A stretch of 64,000 nt of DNA from assembly GCF_037042905.1 (NCBI RefSeq), contig NC_087251.1, positions 46,510,373-46,574,372 on the forward strand. The letters run 5' to 3'. The notes under the pieces are model-generated. The model was not told the DNA's origin and searched no databases. It worked only from the letters and a program-made list of their open reading frames with translations. Below, one piece after another: positions 50,285 to 61,769 of the stretch (its first letter is position 1; every line of letters begins with the position of its first letter). The position numbers were made by a program, and so were the translations under genes. Source of the DNA: Lytechinus pictus (taxonomy: Eukaryota > Echinodermata > Echinoidea > Temnopleuroida > Toxopneustidae).

Positions 50285-50850
50285 GGGTGTGTTCAATGTC
50301 GATTTAAAAATTTAAACAGCAACATGAATCATGATTGAAAACTCAATTCCAAAACACCGAACACAAACACGATCAGCGTTGCACCGTTCAGTGTCGAAAA
50401 TATAAAGCCCTTTATATGTTGATCCCGCTTTCGTTAGCGCAGCTTTAGTGCTCAGTTTGACCCATCACAAGAAAGGTCAGTTCTGGCACCCGATTCTGTA
50501 GGCTTGACTGTGAGAGAAAATTTAAAGACGTTTCAAAACGCAATTGTGTTCAATGATTGTGTAGGCTTGACTGTGAGAGAAAATTTAAAGACGTTTCATA
50601 ACGCAGCTGTGTTCAATGCCGCACTCACGATGCTCAAGGTCGTAAATTTGAGCTGATCGCATTTACAAACGCATCATTTTCGACGTTTAAATTTTCCTGC
50701 AAATCGTGATTTGAAAGACATTTACTTTTATGACCGGGAATAATGGAAATTGAACACACCCTTTGTTTCTCATCATATCTGCGTTTTTAAACAATATCTA
50801 GCACAATCCAGGTTGCTGTTTGAATTTGGAAACCAACATTGAACACACCC
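50285..50850. mobile_element. Harbinger-like element with GGGTGTGTTCAATG ends and TTA target
   Basis: The ends GGGTGTGTTCAATGTCG and CAACATTGAACACACCC are inverted repeats. TTA flanks both sides (50282-50284 and 50851-50853). An extra internal right terminus (TTGAACACACCC at 50750-50761) and a ~68 bp internal tandem duplication are present. Confidence 0.75.
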
Positions 50851-50913
50851 TTAGCATCTAAAGAACATGTTCCAATTGTGTGTAAAACCAGTGTAACTTT
50901 ACAAACAGCTTAA

Positions 50914-51290
50914 AGTGATTGGTTAACATTGATTTGACTTAAAAAAATCTGAGCTAGAAGGTCACACTTGTCACCTGTGTCTGTGATATGTTACAAAAAT
51001 GAAGCCCAGAAAAAATTGCGTTCGAAAATAATTATTTAGTGCTTCAAAAATTGAAATATAAAGTGACCGAAAACACCATCTTAATTTCATCCCATACACT
51101 TATGTGTACTATTTAGGCGTCTATTAGACGCCTATGTACAAAATCGGGGTTTGCCTTGTAGTTTTAGCTTTTCATTCTCAATAATGGTTGTTTTCAGGGT
51201 TTATTAGTTCTAATACATGCACTTGTACACATGTTTCATCTTGGTTTGAGAATTTTTTTAATCGGCTGCTCACAAAGTTAAACAATACCT
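50914..51290. mobile_element. TTAA-flanked 377 bp element, small relative of the 10.3 kb element
   Basis: AGTGATTGGTTAACATTG and (inverted right end) AGGTATTGTTTAACTTTG are the termini; TTAA lies at 50910-50913 and 51291-51294. The right ~100 bp aligns with the right end of the element at 9930-20264 (shared TTTGAGAATTTTTT, TCACAA, GTTAAAC). Confidence 0.75.
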
Positions 51291-53645
51291 TTAAGACCCA
51301 CCTGGTGATTTAAAATAGACAGTAACAACATTTTTCATGGAGAGGAGAGGTATACTTTTGATCAAAATTGTTCATAGACCTTCTGATTTAAAAAAAAAAA
51401 GAGAGAAATACTTATGTGACTCACTGATGTCATTCTAATATTGAAATACATTCAATTTCATTTGTAACTTGAGATTGAAAATGCAATGTTTACATGTAGA
51501 TAAGGACCTTTATCATGCTCAATGTGAGATTCATTATATCACAAAAATGTCTTCTGCTACAGTCACAAATACCAATACGATCGCCGTACAAACGATTTTC
51601 ATTCATAGAAATAAATGGTATGAAATCATTTGTACGATGTTCGTAAAGCTATAAAGAATAGCATTTCAGACCAAATTTTACCCATTGACTCTTTTTAAAA
51701 GATACAGTTTTGAAGGACACAAAATAAATTTTTCATCTCAATCTCAATGTGGGTCAACACCAGATTCTTTCCTGCATGCACTTTAATCTTCATTTGAAAA
51801 AAAAAAAAAAAAAATTGAATTGAATTGAATTGAAAATGATTGCAATATACAATATTCACTACAACGATAAGCTACTTCCCACATGGAATTCATTCATCTT
51901 CATTCTGGGAGAAAATACAGTCTTATCACCTTATAACCACAGTGATAAGATGTTATATCCATGAAGAGTATATTTAAATTTCTCTTCTTTTTTTCATTTC
52001 GGTATCAAAGTGCAAGCATATCATACAAACCCGACTTGTTATACACCCCCCATTCAAACGTTTGCACTGCTACTGTTTATTAGCCCCAATAGTTCAAAGT
52101 TCCTCTTAAGCAAATCTTCAAGACATGTATTCAAAGTTAATGATGTCCAAAACTATTCAGATAATGAGCATACTCCAAGCTGTAACTGACACCACTAGCC
52201 CTTTATATATACATGTATGATAAATAATAACAATCCGCTTCTATAAAGGGCTTTTCACATCAGGATGACATCTCAATTAAGCGCTTTAATGAGGAATTTT
52301 CAATTACTTACAAAATCTATATTAATACCTTAATATTGATGTAGACACATTAGTGCAATGAAAGTGAATACTTTTGAAAAGAAGCTATCCAATGGAGGAA
52401 CAAATGTGGTCAAATGTAATTCATTAGTCAAAATCACTTCAGTTTTTTTTCTTAATATACTGCATATCTATAAAAGAACATTTTTGATCAAGTCACTGAT
52501 TTTCTACCTTAAATCCCATCTACAAAACTCTGCACATCGGGGGAAGGGGGGAGGTGCATTTTAAGAAACACACAGTGAATTTCACTGAAAATTTTGCTTT
52601 GAGCCAAAGAGATGCAAGGATTTCGGAAGCTTATAACAAAAAAGTCAGTGAAAATCACCTAGTATTTGTTTCATGAAATGCTCCCCCATACCCCATCACC
52701 CACATGTCGGCCAACCCATCTAAAGGTTACCTCGAGTCACATAAAAATCCATGCTGGAGGGGAACGATTAACATTCAGAATGCAGACTCTCCGAACCACA
52801 TTGTCCTCTGTGACCAACTTGAGCATTTAATAGAGTGATCGTTGCAAGAAACTAGGAAATGTGCCACGGGTCACAAATGAAGTACTACACGAGGAACATT
52901 ACCGCCAAAGGGGATGTCATGCACCGAGGAGATGACTTTTAATATTCCTCGTAAATCGGTAAACTGGGAAAATGTCTGATGAGACTTTGTAATATTCACG
53001 GAGAAATAGACGGCACCTTGAGTGCTGGTTGTAACAAAAGCTGTATTACAGAGTATTTCTTCCGCATAATGAAAATCTGGCCAATAATTTAACTGATGAT
53101 AAAAAAATACATTTGAACTAGTTCTTACCCTGCAGTCGCACCAAAGAAATGACTCCCGACTGATCAAAACCATTGTGTTATTTCGAGTGGCATATTACAA
53201 TCAGTATGGAGTCAGCTTAATCGGTGTGAAGGACAGACCATCCCCAAAACCCTGAAGACAATTGACTGAATTCCTTTCAAACACAGAAATCATCCCTGAT
53301 ATTTACAACATTCATGTTGTTTGTCTATTACATTCTTGCAAAATGGATAAAGTTTTATGAAACTGATTATCAATTATGAAATGACAGGGAGAAGGGAAAA
53401 GAAATGGGAGGAATGGCAAACAAATAGTGAAAGAAAGATTGTCAAAGAAGAACCATGGATGGCAAACTCTGGTAAGAAGTTTAATTACTGCAACATGGCC
53501 CTTGAGTTCCAGATCTTTTGCTACTAATTTTTTTCTATTTGGTCCATTATTTGATCTAATCGACTTGCCAGACTGTTACTAGCGAGTGGCCAAAACTGTT
53601 TTGAAAAGGGAAAGTCAAGTGATTTTCACTGACTATCGTTAAATC

Positions 53646-54027
53646 CAGGGTTCCCAGTTTTTCAAGAAAACAAAATTCCCTGATTTTTCCCTGAAGTTCG
53701 AAAATTCCCTGATAATTATTTAAACCCATTCCCAGTTTCGCATGTTTTCTAAGTTGTTGCAGTGAATTACATGGATTTTCATTTCATTATAAAAACAATT
53801 ATGTGAAACTAATTATTACCACCATAACCAGTCATTCAATGGATGTTGTTTCGGTATGCAACAAAATATAACAGTCTGACTGAATACCGTGCTTTCGACT
53901 TTTGGGATGATCAAAATTCCCTGATTTTTCCCCTCATTTGAGGCATTTTCCCCTGATTTGAGGTATTTCTTTTCAAATTCCCTGTAAAACAACTTTCCCT
54001 GGTTTCCCTGATGGGCTGGGAACCCTG
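53646..54027. mobile_element. hAT-like MITE with CAGGGTTCCCAG ends
   Basis: The ends CAGGGTTCCCAG and CTGGGAACCCTG are perfect inverses. TAAATC flanks both sides (53640-53645 and 54028-54033). AATTCCCTGATTTTTCCC recurs inside near both ends. Confidence 0.75.
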
Positions 54028-54086
54028 TAAATCCCTGCATCTGATACCAAATTAGTCAGACAAATCTTTTCGTGAAATACTCCCCT

Positions 54087-54261
54087 GGGCCCCGTCATAC
54101 TAAGAGTTACGATTGATCCAATCAATCGTAACTCTATGGAAATCCATCAGTGTCATAATTTTTTTATACAGGAAATTTGCACAAACATGCATTTTTTATG
54201 TTGACTTTGCTGGCTTTCCATAGTTGATCGGATCAATCGCAACTCTTTGTAAGGCCGGCCC
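54087..54261. mobile_element. Compact GGGCCCCGTC-family MITE
   Basis: It starts GGGCCCCGTCATACTAAGAG and ends CTCTTTGTAAGGCCGGCCCC. It contains GCTGGCTTTCCATAG, the family's diagnostic internal motif also seen at 20375 and 57960. Confidence 0.75.
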
Positions 54262-54477
54262 CAGATCTACATACATGTAGATCATAAAAGCTGAGGATAA
54301 CTGGAAATACCAGGAGTCAGGGAGAGAAGTGTATGGCATGCATCACAACTCAGAGCTTGAAAATCATAACCAGGGTCTGTAACATTAGCTTAGCAATTGA
54401 TCCTACACATTAATAATCAATGCAATCAATCGTTGAAATCAACCCCAAAATCAATCACTGAGCTTAAAAGTCAAGTC

Positions 54478-55057
54478 CATCTCAGAAAAATGTTGATTTG
54501 AATAAATAGAGAAAAATCAAACTAGCATAACACTGAAAATTTCATAAATATCGGATGTACATAAGAAAGTAATGAAATTTTAAAGTTTCGCTCATTTTTC
54601 ACAAAAAAGTGCTTTGCACCACATGCAAATGAGACAGACGATGATGTCCTTCACTATCTTTTTCTTTTGATTTTTATTGTTTGAATTATACAATATTTCA
54701 TTTTTGCAGCTTTGACAATAAGGGCCAACTTGACTGAACCATGTAGTATTAAACAATGCTAATTTAACATGTTCTGGGAGGAATTAATTGTTGTTTCACT
54801 TGATGAGGAGAAAAATTAGAATTTTTCATATATCATATAATAAAATACAAAATAAATAGCGAGTGGATGATGTCATCAGTCTCCTCATTTCCATACTGAT
54901 CAGGATGTGCATATAACTGTTTTGAGATATAAAGCGAAACTATAAAATGTAATAACTTTCTTATTTTACATCCGATTTTGATGGAATTTTCAGTGTTGTA
55001 CTCATTGGATTTTTCTCTTTTTAGTAAAAAAAACTTTTTTTGGGGTGGACTTGTCCT
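54478..55057. mobile_element. TTAA-flanked MITE with AAGTCAAGTCCATC ends
   Basis: Left AAGTCAAGTCCATC and inverted right AGGACAAGTCCACC are flanked by TTAA (54474-54477 and 55058-55061). Subterminal parts are complementary too (GAAAAATCAAACTAGC against ATTGGATTTTTCTC). It is non-coding. Confidence 0.75.
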
Positions 55058-56164
55058 TTAATGATACAGAACCCATGCTTGATATCACTTCATACTAGAT
55101 TTAATATGATGCGACAAATAATAACATGAAGAGTCAACAGAACACCAGGGACGACAAACACAGCTTTATTAATGATAATAACACAGCATTTGTTATGATA
55201 AGGGCATTCCCCTCTACCAAGTACACTATTCCAATTTGCAAGAGAATACTCTCGTGCTTACATCCGTCCCTGAACCCTGCAATGTGAACACAGACTAATG
55301 TGTTTTAGGCCAGCGGGGACTTGGACATCGTGATGGACAATTTAAAGCTCCCCGCTAATTTGATTTGAGTGTGAACGGTGGCTGGTTGGTGGAAATTAAA
55401 ATGTTGTGGGCCCACACCCCCCCCCCCCCTTTACCAGCAAAAATGCTGTCCTGCCGAGTTTCTGCGGGAGTTACCATAAACAGAAACAGAAGAGAGAGAG
55501 AGAGATAGGTGTATATATGAGAGAGATTGCTTATCTAACTTTCACATATGAAAATAAAATACAAATTCACATATTACTGAGCAATTTGAATTTTATATGC
55601 ATGTTACTTAGTAATCTCATTTTTTATATCTTATCTGACTGTATCTATCACAGTCACACATGTACATTTCTCACACTTATCACATCCATTACCACTGAGG
55701 ACAGAATTGATGAACACGTATGTATTTCCTGCTTTTAATAATAACAGGCATAATCTAATAGTCCCATCTATCTGGAAATAAAACAAATGAAAGCAGTAGA
55801 ATTTGCTAACTATGAACAATAGTGCAGAGGTTAACCATAGTCCCATACTAGCTCTTTTTTAAAATGTTGAACACTAAAAATTGCTGCTTCTAGAAATTTG
55901 AGTTGCTGCACTTTGTACATTGTTTCCTTCGCTTTCGCTTGTTCTCCGTTCCATGATTATAGGAATGTTAGGTTTCCCTCTCGCCATATTATGAGTCCAA
56001 CTAGTACAGCAGCGTTCACTTTTATGAGCTAGTCACAAGTTAGATACGCAAGAGTATGATTGCAGACCTAAAATTATGCTCCACGTTCCTGCAGTGCCGT
56101 AATAGCTCTATAAATCATCTTGCACAAGTTTTTGTGATCCATCTGAGTGGGAAATTCACAGATA

Positions 56165-56664
56165 TGCTTTTCACACTGCACTTTTTTTCCTTAACCCCGG
56201 GAAAATGGTGGGGCTAAGAGGGGGTCTTCGCCCCACCAATTTCCAGGGGTTAAGCTTAGCCCACTTCGTTTTCACACTACGTTTTAGCAAAGTGGGCTAG
56301 CACGGTAAATAGTACGGTACTATCTGGCCCTGCAAAAAAGCAGGGATAGCCCGCTTATTTTGGTGCTAGCACCACAATTGTGGTGCTAAGAGATGCAGTG
56401 TGAAATGACACAGGGCTAAGGAAAAGTGGGGCTAAGCATTAGCCAATCACAGAAGTAGAAATTGCACGTTAATCGCGCTCTGTATGGTAAAATCATCAAT
56501 ATTCATGATCTGTGTGATAGTCCGGGGTTAAGGCGTTAACCCCGGCTAAGCAAATAGTATGGGATTAAGAAAGACGGTGTGAATCGAAAAAAAGATAGTA
56601 TGGGGTTGAGGATAGTCCAGGGTTATGGATAGTATAGGGTTAAGAAAATGCAGTGTGAAAAGCC
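56165..56664. mobile_element. Palindrome-rich MITE with GCTTTTCACACTGCA ends
   Basis: Left GCTTTTCACACTGCA and right TGCAGTGTGAAAAGC are perfect inverses, followed inward by TTAACCCC-type sequence. TA is at equal distance on both sides. Internal palindromes include CACCACAATTGTGGTG near 56379 and CCGGGGTTAA/TTAACCCCGG near 56522. GGGGTTAA or its inverse occurs repeatedly. Confidence 0.75.
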
Positions 56665-57609
56665 TAAGAGTTTCAATCTGAAAACAAAAAAAGTCTCTCC
56701 TGTGCTTGGGAAGATGCGTCTCCGACTGAAATCAACATTGGAAATTTCACCGTTTCCTGTGAAATTTCCCAGACAGAGAGTAATTGATTAGGAGTTCCTG
56801 AGAATGTTCGCTGACTCCTTGCCACCAATTCCCCACCCCCCAAAAAAATACTGATACTTACCCCCCCCCTCCCCCGAAAAAGTCTATTCTTTTTATTGCG
56901 AGTTCATATTACCTATAAAATGTTTGGAACACTTCCTAAAATCAATATCATTAGCTTTTAAACTAAAATGAAAGCTTTCCTGTCCTTCAAAAAACACCAC
57001 TAGCCTAATATTTATACAGCAAGCTATAGTAATTTCAATGCAGTGAAACATTTCCTGAATGAAAATGGGGGAACACATACACAGCCACGTAAATATAAAA
57101 CCCTCCAGAAACTGCATTGAGTATGCTACTCTACATACTGACACAGCTACGTTGGCGAATACATTTCAAGACGGACCAAAGTTTTTGCATTATTTCCAAC
57201 ATCATCGGTCTGTTTGGAGACGGTTTCGTTGGTGTGATTTAGGTGTATTCAGACCGACTCGATCACCACAATACCTGTAAAGTTAAGGACTTGTTTAGGC
57301 CTCAAAATACCTGATCTTATTGCATTCATATCGACGCAAAGCAGACCCTTTCGGGGAAAAGGTCTTGGAAGTCACCAGCATGCACATTACGGTCTGATTA
57401 GCAGGCGAGGCATGAGCAACCCATGTCACCTGCACGCAACTACTCACTAGGCTGAGAAAGTTCTCATAGTTTGCTTTCACGATGCCAAAAAAGTGTGACC
57501 TTAAAAAAAATCCCTGCGAAAGTTCTCGTAATTTTCATATAGAGGCAAAAATCCATGGTATTTTCTGATTGGGGAAGATCAGGGTAAATTTCCCTGTCAG
57601 AGAATACCT

Positions 57610-58021
57610 GGGTCCCGTCTTACAAAGAGATGTGGTTTACAAAGGACATTTTGCAAAAATCCTGTAGAAAAAATTATGACGCTGATGGATTTCCATAGAG
57701 TTACGATCGATTGGATCCATCGTAACTCTTTGTAAGACGGGGCCCTGGAGTTACGATTGATCCGATAAACCTCAACGATTGATCCGATAAACCTCAACTG
57801 TATGGAAATCCATCTATGTCATAATTTGTTCCTAAAGGATATTTGCACAATGACCTTTTTATTAACGAAGACAAGCATACTGAATTGCCAAGAAAACTAT
57901 GAATGTATGAATATACATCATAAACAGTTTGATCAAACACGCATTTTAGATGTTGACGCTGCTGGCTTTCCATAGTTGAGGGTGATTGGATCTAATGCCC
58001 CTCATTGTAAGACAGGGCCCC
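57610..58021. mobile_element. Two adjoining GGGTCCCGTC-family MITE copies
   Basis: A short complete copy (about 57610-57745) runs straight into a longer one ending GACAGGGCCCC at 58021; they share the GGGGCCC boundary. The longer copy is the reference that shows the halves at 9821-9929 and 20265-20420 belong together. Confidence 0.7.
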
Positions 58022-58099
58022 GGTATACACGAACTTTGAGCCAGTCTGAATATGCCCCTTGGTGTAGGCGTAAGAAAGCGTCATATGTGAAAGACTCAC

Positions 58100-58221
58100 C
58101 TCGTTTACCCTTGCTACCAGCGGCTCCAGCCAGTGCTCATTACACTCACAATGGCTATCCAAGAAGGTGAGGATCTCTCCCGTGGCCAGGTCGGCTCCTC
58201 TCACACGTGATCGGATCAATC
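58100..58221 (-). CDS. GALNT2: GALNT2-like exon B (DSH motif)
   Basis: This 122 bp exon encodes residues 22-62, starting [20 protein letters not shown] and running into [17 protein letters not shown] (43-45) is the DxH motif that binds Mn2+ and the UDP-GalNAc diphosphate in GALNT enzymes. The acceptor is CCGCAG and the donor GTGAGT. The first two bases complete the Gly codon opened in exon A, and the exon ends in phase 0 after Val-Asn-Glu. The segment is very close to recalled vertebrate GALNT2, so it is a strong ortholog marker. Confidence 0.96.
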
Positions 58222-59966
58222 CTGCGGACAACCAAAGGGTTAACGAGCAAGCCACAAATGAGCTCATAAATCATTCACTGCTTCTCATCCAGCCATAATT
58301 CTCCCATCTCTGTTCTACCACCTTTCATCAATTTGCATGATTTGTGTCCATCCATTGCGCCAGAGAATGGAGAATATAAATGGTAGTATTAGTCAGGCTA
58401 TGGTAGGTTTCAGTGGGAATCAATTACTATTTACTATCAACAATGAAGGTTATCATGGGTATAGGGGAAATACAAAAGAAAATCATATTCACAGCTAAAT
58501 GTTGAGCTTTACATGCTTATGGGAGACTATCACAACAATTAGGGTCGGATCGAAAAACAAAATTATTCTTAAATGGATAAGATGGTGATATCCTTTTTGA
58601 TAAAATTTGTCTTTTCAATAAATCTTATGACATAATTGGAATCCCTTTTAAAGAAAGTTCATATATTCTTTTTGATATATCTATTACAGTTACACTATAG
58701 GAATACAAGTAATTACATTTGAGCCATAGTAAACATACATAACATCAACTTCAGTATTATATTGGGTTCACGGTGCATTGAGCACAAGGAAGAAATCACA
58801 CAATCTGGAGGGGAAATATGGAGACAATGTTAATCTTACTGCTGTCAATTAAGCTATTTTTTTCTTTTTCTCTCAATAATTGATTAATTCTTGGCAAGAA
58901 GAGTCAAACACATTGATCAAAAACAGATTTCCTTATGATTTACCGGAAACACACACTTGAGTATAACACAGCCATCTCACACCAGGAAGCCTTTATAGAT
59001 TTAATCGTATCACTAACGTGTTTGTGTAAATTCAAACAGCGCCATTAGTTTGATTTCCGACAAGGGAGTCGCTAAAGAGCTTTTTAGCCATCAAATGCAT
59101 CTCATGTTTTGTGCTCACAACGCCGTAGCCGAGATTGATGCGGATATGATATTATAGCGGGGGCATTGCGCCACGGTCTGTGGAAAACGGTCGGTAACTC
59201 GAGCTACTCTTGGGGAACGACTGAAGTGGTATATTGGTCCTTAAAGCTCACAACACTTCTCTGGGATGGGACATTCTACCTTCTCTCGTAACCTACTTTC
59301 AGGAGTCTGTACGGGCATTGAGCCTTTTCTTAGATATGTTACAATGGAATTCGATGGGGGAATGTATTTCCTTATGGCCTTCCGAGGCAGTATCAAACAG
59401 AAAAGTCATCTTATTATAAAGATGTCCCCGATAAATTCTTAGTAATACAAAAGAAATGAGAACAGCTTCAATTGAACTGATTTTGCAGATTTCCTTTGAG
59501 ATTGTTCTCTCAATATTTGTATGTGATGACACAAAATTGATCAAATAAAAATTTAAAAAAAGAAGAAAAAAAGAACTAATGAATAACAATAAACAAATAC
59601 ATGTTTGAATAAAACAATTATCAAAGAAAATTAAACCACTTTAAAAAACATACTTGAAAAGAAAAATAAATATGCCAATATAATCAATAAATAATCATAC
59701 AGGAGTTTTAAAAGAAATATCAAAGATCATATTTCTACTTTCTACTTCTAAGAAGACCCTCTGTCATCCTAACTGCAGAAGCTAAGATGCCCCTCATTCT
59801 CGGTCCCCATTTCACAAAACCTTTTATAATAACAAATCTGTAATATTGGTAAAAAGCTATTGAAATCCTTCAATCTGATTGGCTGATAATAAATTTGTTA
59901 TAGAAATTGTGCATTTGATATTATAACAAGTCTCTATGAGACGGGGACCCTTATAGGATTGCTCAC
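58222..59966 (-). other. Intron, 1.7 kb, between exons A and B
   Basis: It contains a MITE-like inverted repeat at 59802-59950 next to the donor of exon A. The rest shows nothing recognisable. Confidence 0.85.
59802..59950. mobile_element. Short inverted-repeat element beside exon A
   Basis: GGTCCCCATTTCACAAAACC on the left faces GAGACGGGGACC on the right, with CTGATTGGCTGATAA inside. It ends 17 bp from the exon A donor. Confidence 0.5.
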
Positions 59967-60032
59967 CTTGTCTCTTTTCATTCCTCAGGAGTTTCACCTT
60001 CTCAATCTTGAGTAATTCCTGACCATCTTCGG
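59967..60032 (-). CDS. GALNT2: GALNT2-like exon A (catalytic domain, residues 1-21 plus split codons)
   Basis: This 66 bp exon reads EDGQELLKIEKVKLLRNEKR and Q, then one base of a split Gly codon. It begins with the last two bases of a split codon after a pyrimidine-rich acceptor ending in GCAG, and ends at a GTGAGC donor. In GALNT2 this segment follows the LVDDYS strand of the nucleotide-binding fold, whose exon is not visible in the remaining 4 kb of the window. Phase with the next exon (G plus GA) is consistent. Confidence 0.93.
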
Positions 60033-60210
60033 CTGCAAGGAGAAGAAAAAAGAAGACAAATCAAACGTCAAATCTCTGCTGATGAGACACTTCCGTTCAG
60101 AACCTTCACACTGGAGGTGCCGTAGGCAGTTCTCACTGCCCTAAATTATAATATTCAATCTTATGTGCTTCACATAAGGAGAGCTAGCATCTTAAATGAA
60201 TGGGCTTGTG

Positions 60211-60463
60211 CACTGCGAAAACTCTGGTGTTGATCGCTGTACATAAGACCACACCAGTCATTTAACTCTGGTGTTATATTCTTTTTCGGTTAATCTGACA
60301 CCTACATGTACAGGTACGGGGTTATTACAACACCTTTGGTTTTTACTTTGTAACACTCTTTAGTGTTATGTTAACACTGTAGGGTGTAACTTTAACACCT
60401 CAGAGTGTGGTCCTATAGGGACACCAACTGGTGTCCCTTTAAGCACCCCAATTTTCTACAGTG
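60211..60463. mobile_element. Short MITE with CACTG termini
   Basis: Left CACTGCGAAAACTCTGGTG and inverted right CACTGTAGAAAATTGGGGTG are the ends. GGTGT and AACACC motifs recur throughout in both orientations. I could not confirm a target duplication. Confidence 0.65.
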
Positions 60464-61104
60464 TGAATGGGGAAATGTTATACAGGTGTAAATACAAATC
60501 ATAAGTTATTACATTGATTAAAAAGCTTTCATGAAACCATAAACATACAATCAACAAGACATCACTGCAAAATCAGCATGAAATGGACATGAGTTTGGAT
60601 CCATTCATGAAATTATAATTTGGTAGCCCAAATTATATGATATTCTACATAAACTTAACTTAAGTCACATGTTTTCTGGCAAATTTGTCAGTGCTGTGAG
60701 AAAAAACATATCGAGACCCACTTTAGATTAAATCTCTACAGCTTTGTAGAGTAGTCAAGCAAAGAAGCATTAACATTGACCCTATCTTCATTAGATATGA
60801 AACTCTTCCTATCATGGTCTAATAATAGCCCCTTTCACATTGAGCAAAGTTTACCTTGGTATACCAGCAGAGTGTAAGTTTATAGCAAATTCAACGTACA
60901 GTAAAATCTAATGCTACAGTCACACCCACAAAGCCGACTCCAGACCGACAAATGCTTTTATATCATTATCAATGACCGACCAACTGTCGGTTTGGAATCA
61001 GTTTGGCTGGTGAAGCCGTACCCTACATGTATGTCACGGGTACACAGAATCCCAGGTAAAAATCCTGTGAACTGGCTTTAAGTGCAATGTAAGTGGCCAT
61101 CTCT

Positions 61105-61769
61105 AGGGACAGTGATTTTCCGCAATCGCGGAAAATGGACGGAATTCACGGAAATGGCCTTTTGAAACGGAAAGTGGAATTTCAAACGGAAAATCACGGG
61201 AAACATATTTTTCCTCAAAATACACAGAACAGCAACAGAAATTACTCCAAAATCTCAACAAAATATGAACATTAAATGGCCAAAAAAACCCCCCAGAAAA
61301 CACGATCTCACTTCGCTACAATCATGACAATTTACACATCGTCACTGACTGACTGCACTTCATCACACTAGATCGTACCCCTCGCCCGTACCGTACCCGT
61401 TGACTGCTGAAAACGATGTCCAAAAAGCCCCAAAATTATCGTTGAAATTTCATTTAACCGTAAAATAATGCTAATATTGTGAAAGGTGAGGATGTATTCA
61501 TGTTATATGTGTTTGTCAAAATATTTTGTATACCCGCATAGATTCGATTAGAACAGATTCTGTTGCGTTGTTGGTACAGTGGCAGATACAAATTTTGACC
61601 AGCGCGAGTGTTGTGATATTGCTATTCAATGGGTAAACGGAATTGTTACTTTTGCTTGTACACAAAGTCTATGAGGAAACAGAATTTCCGTTTTCTGACA
61701 TGCTGAAACGGAATTTAGGATTTTCTGAAACGGAAAAGGCAATTTTTGGAACTGGAAATCACTATCCCT
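61105..61769. mobile_element. hAT-like MITE with AGGGACAGTGATTTTC ends, copy 2
   Basis: It is alignable with 40141-40917 over its length but lacks part of the middle (the AGATGGCGGATTGGG stretch). The right terminus is decayed (GAAATCACTATCCCT). Flanks CCATCTCT and ACATCTTG match at only five of eight bases, which suggests an older insertion. Confidence 0.75.

Larger units (their letters stand above)
50188..51305. mobile_element. Outer GGTGTTTCATAAAG MITE with two insertions
   Basis: It starts GGTGTTTCATAAAGCAGTTT. After the insert at 50285-50850 it resumes with CATCTAAAGAACATG and reaches TTTACAAACAGC, where a TTAA element (50914-51290) interrupts it. The end TTAAGACCCACC is only a rough match to the expected TTTATGAAACACC, so the right boundary is uncertain. 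Confidence 0.5.
49916..58099 (-). other. Intron, 8.2 kb
   Basis: It carries a nest of three elements at 50188-51305, a hAT-like MITE inside an older MITE (53612-54086), a TTAA element (54478-55057), a palindromic element (56165-56664) and a MITE doublet (57610-58021). No further exon is visible. Confidence 0.85.
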
